From NCBI GenBank assembly GCA_017539565.1, contig JAFYCS010000003.1, positions 42,274 to 106,273 on the forward strand: a DNA stretch of 64,000 nucleotides, given 5' to 3'. The stretch comes from Lachnospiraceae bacterium. Lineage in GTDB: Bacteria > Bacillota > Clostridia > Lachnospirales > Lachnospiraceae. This document shows positions 26,165 through 33,922 of this stretch, in pieces. A program made the translations under genes and the position numbers. The number at the start of each line of letters is the position of its first letter. Within the stretch, counting starts at the first letter, position 1. The notes under the pieces are model-generated. The model was not told the DNA's origin. It searched no databases and saw nothing but the letters and a program-made list of their open reading frames with translations.

Positions 26165-27550
26165 TTAAAAACCAAGTTTCTTTAAAATACCGTCCTTCTT
26201 AGGCATCATCTGCTTAAGATACTGCTTATACTCCGCAAGGTCTATAAATCCCGCGATGCTCTTTATCTCCTGATAGCGGTGGAAATACTCCTTGCTGAAG
26301 ACTATATGGAACTGCTTGGGGATCCTGAAGAAAACCTTCGTAAGATTCTCCTCGGGACCTGTTATATTGAACATCTCATAATAAGCCGCAAACTGATTTA
26401 TAAACATCTTCTGCTGGGGAACATGATATACAGGCAGTTTATAGCATTCGTTCTTTCCGAATACCGGTTTGCAGATAAAACGCTCCATATCCGTGCACAC
26501 AAACCACCAGCGGTCCCACCTGTGCATGTATTTTGCCCCGGCAGAGAACTTAAGCAGGTATACCGGAATGGCCATGCGTACATTACTATCCTCCAGGAAA
26601 GTCTTTACCTTTGCGGGAAGCTTTTCGTCAATAAGGGGCTTTTCCTTATCATATCCCCCGAATATCTTCTTTATGATGGGCTTTGCATAGATATTCCCGA
26701 AATATCTGCAGGCTCTGTATGCCACCCCGAAAAGCATGGCCCCCACTGCCACCGTAGCTATCAATACCAGCACGAAAAGGATCGGCACATAAACAGCCAT
26801 CAGTACCAGGACTATTATCGCCAGAAGCTTGCCAAGAACCACTGCTGCCGACACAAAAGGTATAAATGTCGATATCGGTACCAGAACTATATCAACCAGA
26901 AGGAAGAGGTAACGAGTCAGGAAGAATACCACCAGCATCAGCAGAAGCGCCATAAAGCATGCTATAACTTCTACCCCGCGTCCGACTATACCCATGAGTA
27001 TAGGCATAGATCCGGCGGTTGTAACCACCATTCCGGGTGCTGCCGCCAGTGCGGTATCCGCAGTCTCCGAATTGGCTATCATCTGTGACATCGCTATGAG
27101 CAGAAGGAGCACAGCGTCCAGTTTCTTTAACTTATTCTCCAGTGCTATACCGATAGCGTTTGTCTTGCTGAAGGCCTTTAAAAGCAAAGGCAGACCGAAC
27201 CAGACAAGTATGATAATGCTGAAATAGACGTTTTCGAAGAGCCCGAAAGAATAATTATCAAAGAAGTCAAACAGCCTGATGCCGGCCTTATGTCCGGCAA
27301 TGCTTCCCAGGGATGTCCCAGCTAGTATCACCATAGCCCAGTTCCGGTCGAGTCCTTCAATAAAACCGCTGCCCACTATAGTGGCAAGAAGGACTCCGAA
27401 GCTTCCGCCGAGGGCCAGAACTTCGTCTGTTGAGGATGCAAAACTGCGTCCGCCCCCGCCGAATACCAGCACGGAAAAAGCCAGGCTCAGGTCGACGCAC
27501 AACATGATATAACGTTTGTTTTCGCGATACATCAGTGAAAGGCTCTTCAT
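26165..27550 (-). CDS. Unknown polytopic membrane protein
   Basis: 461 residues. About eight to nine membrane helices occupy residues 14-290 (for example SLAFSVLVFGG, GGSFGVLLATIVGSGF, LLAIIVLVLMAVYVPILF). The last 170 residues are soluble, aromatic-rich and basic, with MHRWDRWWFVCTDMERFICK and FHIVFSKEYFHRYQEIKS. I do not recognise the family. Its ATG overlaps the TGA of the hisA-like gene (ATGA), so the two are translationally coupled, but nothing in the sequence connects it to histidine synthesis. Confidence 0.55.
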   Translation of the reverse strand: MKSLSLMYRENKRYIMLCVDLSLAFSVLVFGGGGRSFASSTDEVLALGGSFGVLLATIVGSGFIEGLDRNWAMVILAGTSLGSIAGHKAGIRLFDFFDNYSFGLFENVYFSIIILVWFGLPLLLKAFSKTNAIGIALENKLKKLDAVLLLLIAMSQMIANSETADTALAAAPGMVVTTAGSMPILMGIVGRGVEVIACFMALLLMLVVFFLTRYLFLLVDIVLVPISTFIPFVSAAVVLGKLLAIIVLVLMAVYVPILFVLVLIATVAVGAMLFGVAYRACRYFGNIYAKPIIKKIFGGYDKEKPLIDEKLPAKVKTFLEDSNVRMAIPVYLLKFSAGAKYMHRWDRWWFVCTDMERFICKPVFGKNECYKLPVYHVPQQKMFINQFAAYYEMFNITGPEENLTKVFFRIPKQFHIVFSKEYFHRYQEIKSIAGFIDLAEYKQYLKQMMPKKDGILKKLGF

Positions 27551-28317
27551 CCTATCCTCTCCATAACATCCTTAAGAGCTATGCTGCCTCCGAAAATATC
27601 CAGAGCAGAACCAACGGTAACGTTGATCCTCCCCCTGCCCAGTTCGCGCAGCGTATCGATATCATCAAGGCTGTGGACCCCGCCGGCATATGTTACCGGT
27701 ATCCCGTCATATTCACCCAAAAGACGCGCAACGTCCTCTTCTATACCGCTCTGCCTGCCTTCCACATCTACTGCATGGATAAGATATTCGGTGCAATATT
27801 CTTCAAGCTGTTTTAAGAGCTCCACCGAAAGCTTCTGATCCGTAAACTTCTGCCAGCGGTCTGTCACTATATAGTACGCACCGTCGTCCTTTTTCCTGCA
27901 GGAAAGATCCAATACAAGATGCTCGCTTCCCACGGCATCCCTCATCGCATAAAGACGCTCCATATCGGTCTTTCCGTCCCTGAATACATAAGACGTCACG
28001 ATAACCTGGGAAGCCCCGGCATCAATGAACTCTGCCGCATTATCGGGAGCAATTCCGCCTCCCACCTGAAGACCGCCGGGATACGCATTAAGTGCAGATA
28101 TCGCCTGGGCTTTGGTAGCTTCATATTCCTGCGTGCCCCTGGCATTCAGGAGTATCACATGGCCGCCCTTTATGCCCATTTCCTTATAAAGCAATGCAAA
28201 ATGAGCGGCATCCTTATCGGCCACAAAGTTCTCCTTTGCAGCCGCATCCGTAAGACTGCCGCCCACTATCTGTTTAACTTTTCCGTTATGTATGTCTATA
28301 CAGGGTCGAAACTCCAT
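27547..28317 (-). CDS. hisA: HisA isomerase, eukaryotic (HIS6) type
   Basis: 256 residues, a (beta-alpha)8 barrel. It matches the yeast HIS6 / plant HISN3 branch of ProFAR isomerase rather than ordinary bacterial HisA: CIDIHNGKVKQIVGGSL with Asp8, LQVGGGI, VIVTSYVF, LVLDLSCRKKDDG with Asp137, YLIHAVDVEGRQSGI and VTYAGGVHSLDD. It would convert ProFAR to PRFAR in histidine synthesis. No other his gene is in the window. It lies downstream of dapB on the same strand, with a full 95-bp hairpin element in between, and has its own AAGGAG site. Confidence 0.88.
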   Translation of the reverse strand: MEFRPCIDIHNGKVKQIVGGSLTDAAAKENFVADKDAAHFALLYKEMGIKGGHVILLNARGTQEYEATKAQAISALNAYPGGLQVGGGIAPDNAAEFIDAGASQVIVTSYVFRDGKTDMERLYAMRDAVGSEHLVLDLSCRKKDDGAYYIVTDRWQKFTDQKLSVELLKQLEEYCTEYLIHAVDVEGRQSGIEEDVARLLGEYDGIPVTYAGGVHSLDDIDTLRELGRGRINVTVGSALDIFGGSIALKDVMERIG

Positions 28318-28356
28318 ACGTTGTCTCCTTATGGTTTTATCAAAACCCTACAAAGG

Positions 28357-28451
28357 GTCATAAGGTGATCTTCCCACTTTTTAAACGGCACCAGGTACCT
28401 CCCGCGCTGCGGGTCCCTCCTGGTACCAAAAAGCGGGCCCCTCCTTATGAC
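28357..28451 (-). repeat. 95-bp hairpin element, copy A
   Basis: Read on the minus strand it starts GTCATAAGG and ends CCTTATGAC (perfect 9-bp inverted ends). Internal pairing arms are CCCGCTTTTT with AAAAAGTGGG, GGTACCAGG with CCTGGTGCC, and CCCGC with GCGGG around an AGC loop. It aligns without gaps to copy B at 36451-36545 (78 of 95 identical by my count). Its first arm supplies the TAA stop codon of dapB (28445-28447). Confidence 0.85.
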
Positions 28452-29206
28452 TCGATGACGTCCCCCATATCATACAACCCCGGCTCTTTTCCTGCAAGAA
28501 ATTTCGCTGCCTGAACAGCTCCCTTTGCAAATACAGCCTTGCTGTATGCCCTGTGTGAGAAGGTTATAACTTCATCAGTACCTGCAAAGATCACATCATG
28601 GTCACCCACAATGGTACCGCCGCGGACTGCACTGATACCCATCTCTTTTTTGTCTCTCTTCTGTCTGCGCTGGCTGCGGTCGTATACATATTCATACTGG
28701 CCGTTCATCTCTTCGTTGATGGAATCTGCCAGTGCCAGAGCCGTTCCCGAAGGTGCATCCAGTTTAAGGTTATGATGTTTCTCAACGATCTCGATATCAA
28801 AACCTGCGGGTGCCAGCTGCGCTGCTGCCTCTTTAAGGAGCTTGAGCAGTACATTTATACCCAGTGACATGTTAGCTGATTTGAGTACTGCGGTCTTTTT
28901 GATGCTCTCGGTGGTGGCACGCTTTACCTGCTCTTCAGTCAGGCCTGTGGAGCACAGTACAACGGGCATGCCCTTTGCCTCACACCAGTCCAGCAGTGCA
29001 TCCACTGCGGGAGCTGCCGTAAAGTCTATAACTACATCAGCCTCGACATCACAGTCAGCCAGTGACTTGAATACCGGATACTCATTCTTTATACCGTCAA
29101 ACAGGTCAATACCTGCAACGATCTGCGCATCTGCATCTTCTTTTACGATATTTGTTATGGTCTGCCCCATTTTACCGTTGCAGCCATGCATTATTATTCT
29201 CGTCAT
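28445..29206 (-). CDS. dapB: 4-hydroxy-tetrahydrodipicolinate reductase
   Basis: 253 residues. GCNGKMGQTI (8-17) is the dinucleotide-binding loop; IDFTAAPAVDALLDWCEAKG, VVLCSTGLTEEQ and SANMSLGINVLLKLL follow, and IEKHHNLKLDAPSGTALAL carries the catalytic His/Lys and substrate-binding residues. It reduces the dapA product in lysine and meso-diaminopimelate synthesis. It lies 90 bases after dapA and is probably read from the same riboswitch-controlled promoter. The last coding base and the TAA stop fall inside repeat copy A, so insertion of the element has probably changed the C-terminal residues; VIES is the visible end. Confidence 0.96.
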   Translation of the reverse strand: MTRIIMHGCNGKMGQTITNIVKEDADAQIVAGIDLFDGIKNEYPVFKSLADCDVEADVVIDFTAAPAVDALLDWCEAKGMPVVLCSTGLTEEQVKRATTESIKKTAVLKSANMSLGINVLLKLLKEAAAQLAPAGFDIEIVEKHHNLKLDAPSGTALALADSINEEMNGQYEYVYDRSQRRQKRDKKEMGISAVRGGTIVGDHDVIFAGTDEVITFSHRAYSKAVFAKGAVQAAKFLAGKEPGLYDMGDVIES

Positions 29207-29246
29207 AAAACTTCCTCCCTGATAAACTCCTTATATAACTGCCCTC

Positions 29247-29293
29247 CTCAGGATGACAACAGATTGCCTATCATCCTGAGTGTGGCGTGGGAT
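29247..29293. repeat. Dispersed repeat, copy 2 (paired halves)
   Basis: CTCAGGATGA (29247-29256) and TCATCCTGAG (29271-29280) form a perfect 10-bp inverted repeat, and the second half continues as TGTGGCGTGGGATCTT, a diverged form of the TCATCCTGAG...GGATCTT repeat. It lies between dapA and dapB and could form a strong hairpin in the mRNA. Confidence 0.65.
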
Positions 29294-29296
29294 CTT

Positions 29297-30184
29297 TTAA
29301 AGTATACCGAATTTCTTCATCTCAGCTTCCAGTACAGCCGCATGGTCGGGCTCCATCTCGGTAAGAGGTCTGCGGAGCACACCGCTGCAGTGTCCCATCA
29401 GCTGCTCTGCTTTCTTAACAGGGATAGGGTTAACCTCACTGAACAGTGCGTTGATGAGAGCAAGTGCCTCAAGCTGTATCTTTCTGCTGCCCTCTACATC
29501 CCCGTCAAAGAACTTCTGGCACATATCGTGTGTCTGTCTGGGTGCCACATTTGAAAGAACGCTGATAACGCCCTTACCGCCCAGTGAAAGCAGGGGAACA
29601 ACCTGGTCGTCGTTGCCTGAATACAGATCAACATCATCACCTGCGATGCTCATGAGCTTTGCAACCTGTGAGATGTTTCCGGTTGCATCCTTAACGCCTA
29701 CTATGTTCTTTACTTCCCTGCAGAGGCTTACGATGGTCTCCGGAAGGATATTAACTCCACCGGTACGTCCGGGAATGTTATAAAGAATGATGGGAAGCTT
29801 TACGCTCTCTGCCACCATGGTAAAGTGCTCCTTTAAGCCTTTCTGTGTAGCCTTGTTGTAATAAGGTGTTACAACGAGCAGTGCATCTGCCCCTCTCTTC
29901 TCTGCCTCCTGTGAAAGGTAGATAGCTGTCTCCGTGCAGTTGGACCCTGTACCTGCTATAACGGGTACACGATGGTTAACATACTTAACGCATGCTTCGA
30001 TAACGTCCAGATGCTCCTCATGAGTCAGAGTTGATGCCTCACCTGTTGTGCCGCACACGATTATCGCATCGGTACCGTTTTCGATCTGGAAGTTGATGTT
30101 CTTCTCAAACTGCTCGTAATCTACCGAACGATCTGCATTGAATGGTGTGGTAATAGCCACGCCTGCTCCTTTGAATACTGCCAT
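29297..30184 (-). CDS. dapA: 4-hydroxy-tetrahydrodipicolinate synthase
   Basis: 295 residues from ATG 30184, 8 bases after AAGGAGG; the open frame runs on upstream through the riboswitch but is not expected to be translated. The class I aldolase barrel shows CGTTGEASTLTHEEH (Thr46/Thr47), LYNIPGRTG with Tyr135, and the Schiff-base lysine Lys165 in VGVKDATGN. It condenses pyruvate with aspartate semialdehyde, the first committed step to lysine and cell-wall diaminopimelate. Expression is very likely controlled by the lysine riboswitch upstream. Confidence 0.97.
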   Translation of the reverse strand: MAVFKGAGVAITTPFNADRSVDYEQFEKNINFQIENGTDAIIVCGTTGEASTLTHEEHLDVIEACVKYVNHRVPVIAGTGSNCTETAIYLSQEAEKRGADALLVVTPYYNKATQKGLKEHFTMVAESVKLPIILYNIPGRTGGVNILPETIVSLCREVKNIVGVKDATGNISQVAKLMSIAGDDVDLYSGNDDQVVPLLSLGGKGVISVLSNVAPRQTHDMCQKFFDGDVEGSRKIQLEALALINALFSEVNPIPVKKAEQLMGHCSGVLRRPLTEMEPDHAAVLEAEMKKFGIL

Positions 30185-30222
30185 TTCTTTTTCCTCCTTA
30201 AATTGTGCGCGGGGAAATCTCT

Positions 30223-30257
30223 CATAAAACGAAAATACCGACATAGAAAATGCCGGC
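30223..30257 (-). terminator. Expression-platform terminator of the lysine riboswitch
   Basis: Reading leftward, CCGGCAT and ATGTCGG pair around TTTCT and are followed by ATTTTCGTTTTAT. It sits between the aptamer and the dapA ribosome-binding site, where lysine binding would favour it. Confidence 0.75.
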
Positions 30258-30294
30258 GTGTCTCTCATTCTGTGATAGCGCCCCATCTTCGTTA

Positions 30295-30441
30295 ATAAAG
30301 ATGACAGTGATACCGGTATTCCCGGCACCCCCAGGCATGAGCATTCGGGGCTGCTCACCCTTCGGCGGTCTTTCCTTTCATCCCGCCTCACCTGCGCCCC
30401 TGCGCATCAGCCGGATTACTGATAAATCCCGCAACCTCTAT
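30295..30441 (-). ncRNA. Lysine riboswitch (L box) aptamer
   Basis: Minus-strand landmarks of the lysine aptamer are all present in order: ATAGAGGTTGCGGG at the 5' side of P1/P2, CAGTAATCC, GATGAAAGGAAAGACCGCCG, then CCGAAGGGTGAGCAG, and TGCTCATGCCTGGGGGTGCC followed by GGGAATACCGG and CACTGTCATC. ATAGAGG pairs with ATCTTTAT to close P1. This is the conserved core also seen in lysine riboswitches of lysC and asd. It precedes dapA, fitting feedback by lysine. Confidence 0.93.
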
Positions 30442-30450
30442 ACAAGGCAC

Positions 30451-30479
30451 ACTATACCACCGCTTCAAGCGGATGTCAA
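30451..30479 (-). promoter_or_regulatory. Promoter of dapA-dapB
   Basis: TTGACA (30474-30479), 17 bases, TATAGT (30451-30456) on the minus strand; transcription would begin a few bases before the riboswitch. Divergent from the typA promoter. Confidence 0.9.
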
Positions 30480-30541
30480 CGATAGTTTTTGTATAAAAAA
30501 TGCACGTCAGAAGCCCCGGAAAGCGTCCAAACTTAAGCATT

Positions 30542-30570
30542 TTCACATATTGTATGATAAATAGTATAAT
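30542..30570 (+). promoter_or_regulatory. Promoter of typA
   Basis: TTCACA (30542-30547), 17 bases, TATAAT (30565-30570). The leader is about 85 bases and ends in GGGAGGAAAAGAAG before the ATG. Confidence 0.75.
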
Positions 30571-30662
30571 GATATAATTTTTCCGTTTGTGTATGGATAT
30601 AGGCAGAGAAAAGATTCTTCGGTTCATACAGAGCCTGTGAAGGATCCAGGGAGGAAAAGAAG

Positions 30663-32513
30663 ATGTTACAGACAAGAGAAGATATCAGAAATGTAGCGAT
30701 CATAGCCCACGTCGACCACGGTAAGACCACACTGGTTGATGAGCTCTTAAAGCAGAGCGGCGTTTTCGAGGCTCATCAGGAAGTAGCCGAGCGTGTCATG
30801 GACTCCAACGATATAGAGCGCGAGCGCGGTATAACCATACTTTCCAAGAATACAGCAGTCAACTATAAGAATACAAAGATAAATATCATCGACACCCCGG
30901 GACATGCAGATTTCGGCGGTGAAGTAGAGCGCGTGCTCAAGATGGTAAACGGTGTTATCCTGGTAGTGGATGCTTTCGAAGGCCCCATGCCCCAGACCCG
31001 CTTCGTGTTGGGTAAGGCAATGGAACTTAAGCTTCCCGTAATCGTCTGCATCAATAAGGTAGACCGCCCCGAAGCAAGGCCTACGGAAGTTATCGACGAA
31101 GTATTAGAGCTGCTCATTGACCTCGGCGCCGATGACGACCAGCTTGAATGTCCTTTCGTATTTGCCTCCGCAAAGGCAGGTACCGCTTCTCTTTCAGCTG
31201 ATGACGAGGGCAAGGATATGACTCCCCTGTTCGAGACTATATTAAGCGCCATCCCCGCTCCCACCGGCGATCCCGAGGGCGGCACTCAGGTGCTCATCTC
31301 CACCATAGATTATAACGAATATGTAGGCCGTATCGGCGTTGGTAAGGTTGATAACGGCGTTGTTAAGGTAAATCAGGATGTGGTGATCGTAAACCATCAC
31401 GATCCCGATAAGGTACGCAAGGTCAAAGTCAGCAAGCTTTATGAGTTCAACGGCCTTGATAAGGTTGAAGTAAAGGAAGCAAATATCGGCTCTATTGTAG
31501 CCATTTCCGGTATATCCGATATCCATATCGGTGATACACTCTGCGATCCCGAGCATGTAGAGGCAATACCTTTCCAGAAGATATCAGAGCCTACCATAGC
31601 AATGAACTTCATAGTTAACGACTCGCCCCTGGCAGGTCAGGAAGGCAAGTACGTCACCAGCCGTCATCTGCGCGACCGTCTCTACCGTGAGCTCAATACC
31701 GATGTATCCCTTCGTGTTGAGGATACCGATACCACCGAAGCTTTCAAGGTTTCCGGCCGCGGCGAGCTTCACCTGTCCGTACTGATCGAGAATATGCGCC
31801 GTGAAGGCTATGAATTTGCAGTCAGCAAAGCCGAAGTACTCTATCATGAAGATGAAAACGGTAAGAAGACTGAGCCCATGGAGCGCGCTTACGTTGACGT
31901 TCCCGAAGAATTCTCCGGCTCCGTAATAGAGAAACTCAGCACCCGCAAGGGCGAACTCCTTAACATGAGTGCTGCTGCCGGCGGATATACCCGCCTTGAG
32001 TTCATGATCCCTTCCCGCGGCCTTATCGGCTACCGTGGAGAGTTCATGACCGATACCAAGGGTAACGGCATAATAAATACCATTTTCGAAGGCTATGCTC
32101 CTTTTAAGGGTGAGATAAACTACCGCAAGCAGGGTTCACTCATCTCCTTTGAGACCGGCGAATCCGTAACCTACGGCCTGTTCAATGCCCAGGACCGCGG
32201 CAACCTCTTTATCGGCCCCGGCGAGCGTGTATATGCCGGAATGGTAATTGGCGAGAATCCCAAGCAGGAAGATATAGAACTGAATGTATGCAAGAAAAAG
32301 CAGCTCACGAATACCCGTGCATCCGGATCCGATGACGCACTCAAGCTTACACCGCCCAAGATCATGAGCCTCGAGCAGTGCCTCGAATTCATCGGTACCG
32401 ACGAGCTTTTGGAGGTTACCCCCAAGAGCCTGCGTATCCGCAAGAAGATCCTGGATTCGACCGCAAGAAAGCGCGCAGCAATATCTGCACAAGCCAAAGC
32501 TGCTAACAGCTAA
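30663..32513 (+). CDS. typA: Ribosome-associated GTPase TypA/BipA
   Basis: 616 residues, normal length. All G motifs are present: IIAHVDHGKTTLVDELLKQS (G1), RERGITILSKNTA (G2), DTPGHADFGGEVERVL (G3), INKVDRPEARP (G4) and ASAKAGTA (G5). Domain II, an EF-G-like domain III (ILIENMRREGYEFAVSKAEV region) and the BipA-specific C-terminus with MPSRGLIGYRGEFMTDTKG follow. TypA binds the ribosome in a GTP-dependent way and supports 50S assembly and growth at low temperature or under stress. One of the few rightward genes; it stands alone. Confidence 0.97.
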   Translation: MLQTREDIRNVAIIAHVDHGKTTLVDELLKQSGVFEAHQEVAERVMDSNDIERERGITILSKNTAVNYKNTKINIIDTPGHADFGGEVERVLKMVNGVILVVDAFEGPMPQTRFVLGKAMELKLPVIVCINKVDRPEARPTEVIDEVLELLIDLGADDDQLECPFVFASAKAGTASLSADDEGKDMTPLFETILSAIPAPTGDPEGGTQVLISTIDYNEYVGRIGVGKVDNGVVKVNQDVVIVNHHDPDKVRKVKVSKLYEFNGLDKVEVKEANIGSIVAISGISDIHIGDTLCDPEHVEAIPFQKISEPTIAMNFIVNDSPLAGQEGKYVTSRHLRDRLYRELNTDVSLRVEDTDTTEAFKVSGRGELHLSVLIENMRREGYEFAVSKAEVLYHEDENGKKTEPMERAYVDVPEEFSGSVIEKLSTRKGELLNMSAAAGGYTRLEFMIPSRGLIGYRGEFMTDTKGNGIINTIFEGYAPFKGEINYRKQGSLISFETGESVTYGLFNAQDRGNLFIGPGERVYAGMVIGENPKQEDIELNVCKKKQLTNTRASGSDDALKLTPPKIMSLEQCLEFIGTDELLEVTPKSLRIRKKILDSTARKRAAISAQAKAANS

Positions 32514-32524
32514 CCAACCGAAAA

Positions 32525-32545
32525 AGACAGGGGACGTTCCTCTGT
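32525..32545 (+). terminator. GACAGGGGA hairpin after typA
   Basis: GACAGGGGA and TCCTCTGTC pair (one G-T pair) around CGT, 11 bases after the typA stop. There is no T run, so termination is uncertain. A near-identical dyad recurs at 32712-32738. Confidence 0.45.
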
Positions 32546-32567
32546 CCAGTCATCACACTAAATAAAT

Positions 32568-32700
32568 AGGCTGAGTCGTGTGCTCAATGCTGAGACTGTA
32601 TTTCGCCGCCGGTGCTTAACGAAGCGTTAGCTGAGTTTAGCATCCGCTGCGAGCGAAATCCAAGTGAGAACGTGTCGAAGCATGAGCACATGCTCAGCCT
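32568..32700. repeat. 133-bp imperfect palindrome
   Basis: The ends AGGCTGAG...TGTGCTCA (32568-32587) and TGAGCACATGCTCAGCCT (32683-32700) are inverted copies. Inner pairing includes TTTCGC (from 32600) with GCGAAA (to 32658) and a local GCTTAACG-AAG-CGTTAGC hairpin. No open frame is present. The element lies between the two GACAGGGGA dyads and looks like a folded mobile or RNA element. Confidence 0.65.
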
Positions 32701-32711
32701 TTAAACAAAAA

Positions 32712-32738
32712 AAAGACAGGGGAACGTCCCCTGTCTTT
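32712..32738 (-). terminator. Intrinsic terminator of ilvE
   Basis: AAAGACAGGGGA and TCCCCTGTCTTT form a perfect 12-bp stem around ACG. On the minus strand it is followed by TTTTTTTTG, a good U run, 17 bases after the ilvE stop. It may also stop typA transcripts from the other side. Confidence 0.85.
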
Positions 32739-32754
32739 CTTAATATACTCACAT

Positions 32755-33777
32755 TCAGATCTCTACGATCCAGCCTTCGGGAGCCTCAAGACGTCCCATC
32801 TGGATACCGGTCAGGGTATCATACAGTTTCTTGGTGATCGGTCCCATCTCATCCATACCGCTGGGGAAGCAGATCTCCTTGCCGTGATCAACGATCTTTC
32901 CTACGGGAGAGATAACAGCTGCGGTACCGCAAAGACCGCACTCTGCGAAGTCCTTTACCTCATCAAAGTGTACTTCTCTCTCCTCAGCCTCAAGTCCCAG
33001 ATACTCTTTTGCCACATACATAAGTGAGCGTCTGGTGATAGAAGGCAGAATGGAATTGGACTTAGGTGTAACTACCTTGTTATCCTTGGTTATGAACAGG
33101 AAGTTAGCACCGCCGGTCTCCTCAACCTTGGTACGTGTAGCTGCATCAAGATACATATTCTCTGCATAGCCTGCCTTGTGAGCTTCTACAATGGGATGAA
33201 GGCTCATAGCATAGTTAAGGCCTGCCTTGATGTGACCGGTACCGTGAGGTGCAGCACGATCAAAATCACTTACACACAGTGTAAGGGGCTTTGCACCGCC
33301 CTTGAAGTAAGGTCCTACAGGTGTAGCAAAGATACGGAACTGGTAATCATCCGCAGGCTTAACACCTATAACAGGGTTGATACCGAACATATAAGGGCGC
33401 AGATATAAAGTTGCACCCGAACCGTAAGGGGGTACCCAGGCTTCATTAGCCTTTACTACCTGCTTTACGGCATCAATAAACTTATCCTTGGGGAAAGGCG
33501 GCATCTCAAGACGCTGTGCGGTATTGTACATACGCTCTGCATTAAGATCCGGTCTGAAGCAGACAGTGCGTCCGTCTTCGGTAGTATATGCCTTAAGGCC
33601 TTCAAAACAGGTCTGGGCATACTGGAGCACTCCGGCACACTCATTCATGACAATGTTGGCATCATCTGTCAGCACGCCCTCGTCCCATGCGCCGTTCTTA
33701 AAATTGGCAACATAACGCTTATCGGTCTGTACGTAGCCAAATCCCAATCCTGACCAGTCAATGTCTTTCTTTTCCAT
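32755..33777 (-). CDS. ilvE: Branched-chain amino acid aminotransferase
   Basis: 340 residues, class IV PLP enzyme of the longer (bacterial/eukaryotic BCAT) type. FEGLKAYTTEDGRTVCFRPD near the N-terminus, YLRPYMFG, and the PLP lysine at about 184 in GHIKAGLNYAMSLHP are followed by GGANFLFITKDNKVVTP and CGTAAVISPVG. It performs the last step of valine, leucine and isoleucine synthesis and the first step of their breakdown. Monocistronic, between its own promoter and a strong terminator. Confidence 0.96.
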   Translation of the reverse strand: MEKKDIDWSGLGFGYVQTDKRYVANFKNGAWDEGVLTDDANIVMNECAGVLQYAQTCFEGLKAYTTEDGRTVCFRPDLNAERMYNTAQRLEMPPFPKDKFIDAVKQVVKANEAWVPPYGSGATLYLRPYMFGINPVIGVKPADDYQFRIFATPVGPYFKGGAKPLTLCVSDFDRAAPHGTGHIKAGLNYAMSLHPIVEAHKAGYAENMYLDAATRTKVEETGGANFLFITKDNKVVTPKSNSILPSITRRSLMYVAKEYLGLEAEEREVHFDEVKDFAECGLCGTAAVISPVGKIVDHGKEICFPSGMDEMGPITKKLYDTLTGIQMGRLEAPEGWIVEI

Positions 33778-33832
33778 TATAGATCACACTCCCTCTTTAT
33801 CAGAATAGATTAAGACTAAAAGTCTGCATTCA

Positions 33833-33861
33833 AGTTTACAACTGCCCACCTTTACTGTCAA
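33833..33861 (-). promoter_or_regulatory. Promoter of ilvE
   Basis: TTGACA (33856-33861), 17 bases, TAAACT (33833-33838) on the minus strand. The roughly 45-base leader has a small AGACTTTTAGTCT dyad. No T-box features are visible. Confidence 0.75.
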
Positions 33862-33868
33862 GAAGGCA

Positions 33869-33897
33869 TTTACTCATGAGGGTTTTCATGCTATACT
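33869..33897 (+). promoter_or_regulatory. Promoter of the GGDEF gene
   Basis: TTTACT (33869-33874), 17 bases, TATACT (33892-33897) with TGC before the -10. Divergent from the ilvE promoter, and followed by AGAGGGGGG ahead of ATG 33923. Confidence 0.65.
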
Positions 33898-33922
33898 CAC
33901 TATATTAAAGAGGGGGGATTAT

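Noticed and set aside
28357..28451. The hairpin element as a plain rho-independent terminator of dapB
   Set aside because: It lacks a terminal U run and is conserved as a fixed 95-base unit at an unrelated locus, which a terminator alone would not explain.
29297..30391. The longer dapA reading frame through 30391
   Set aside because: The extra 69 codons coincide with the lysine riboswitch and terminator; a strong ribosome-binding site precedes ATG 30184.
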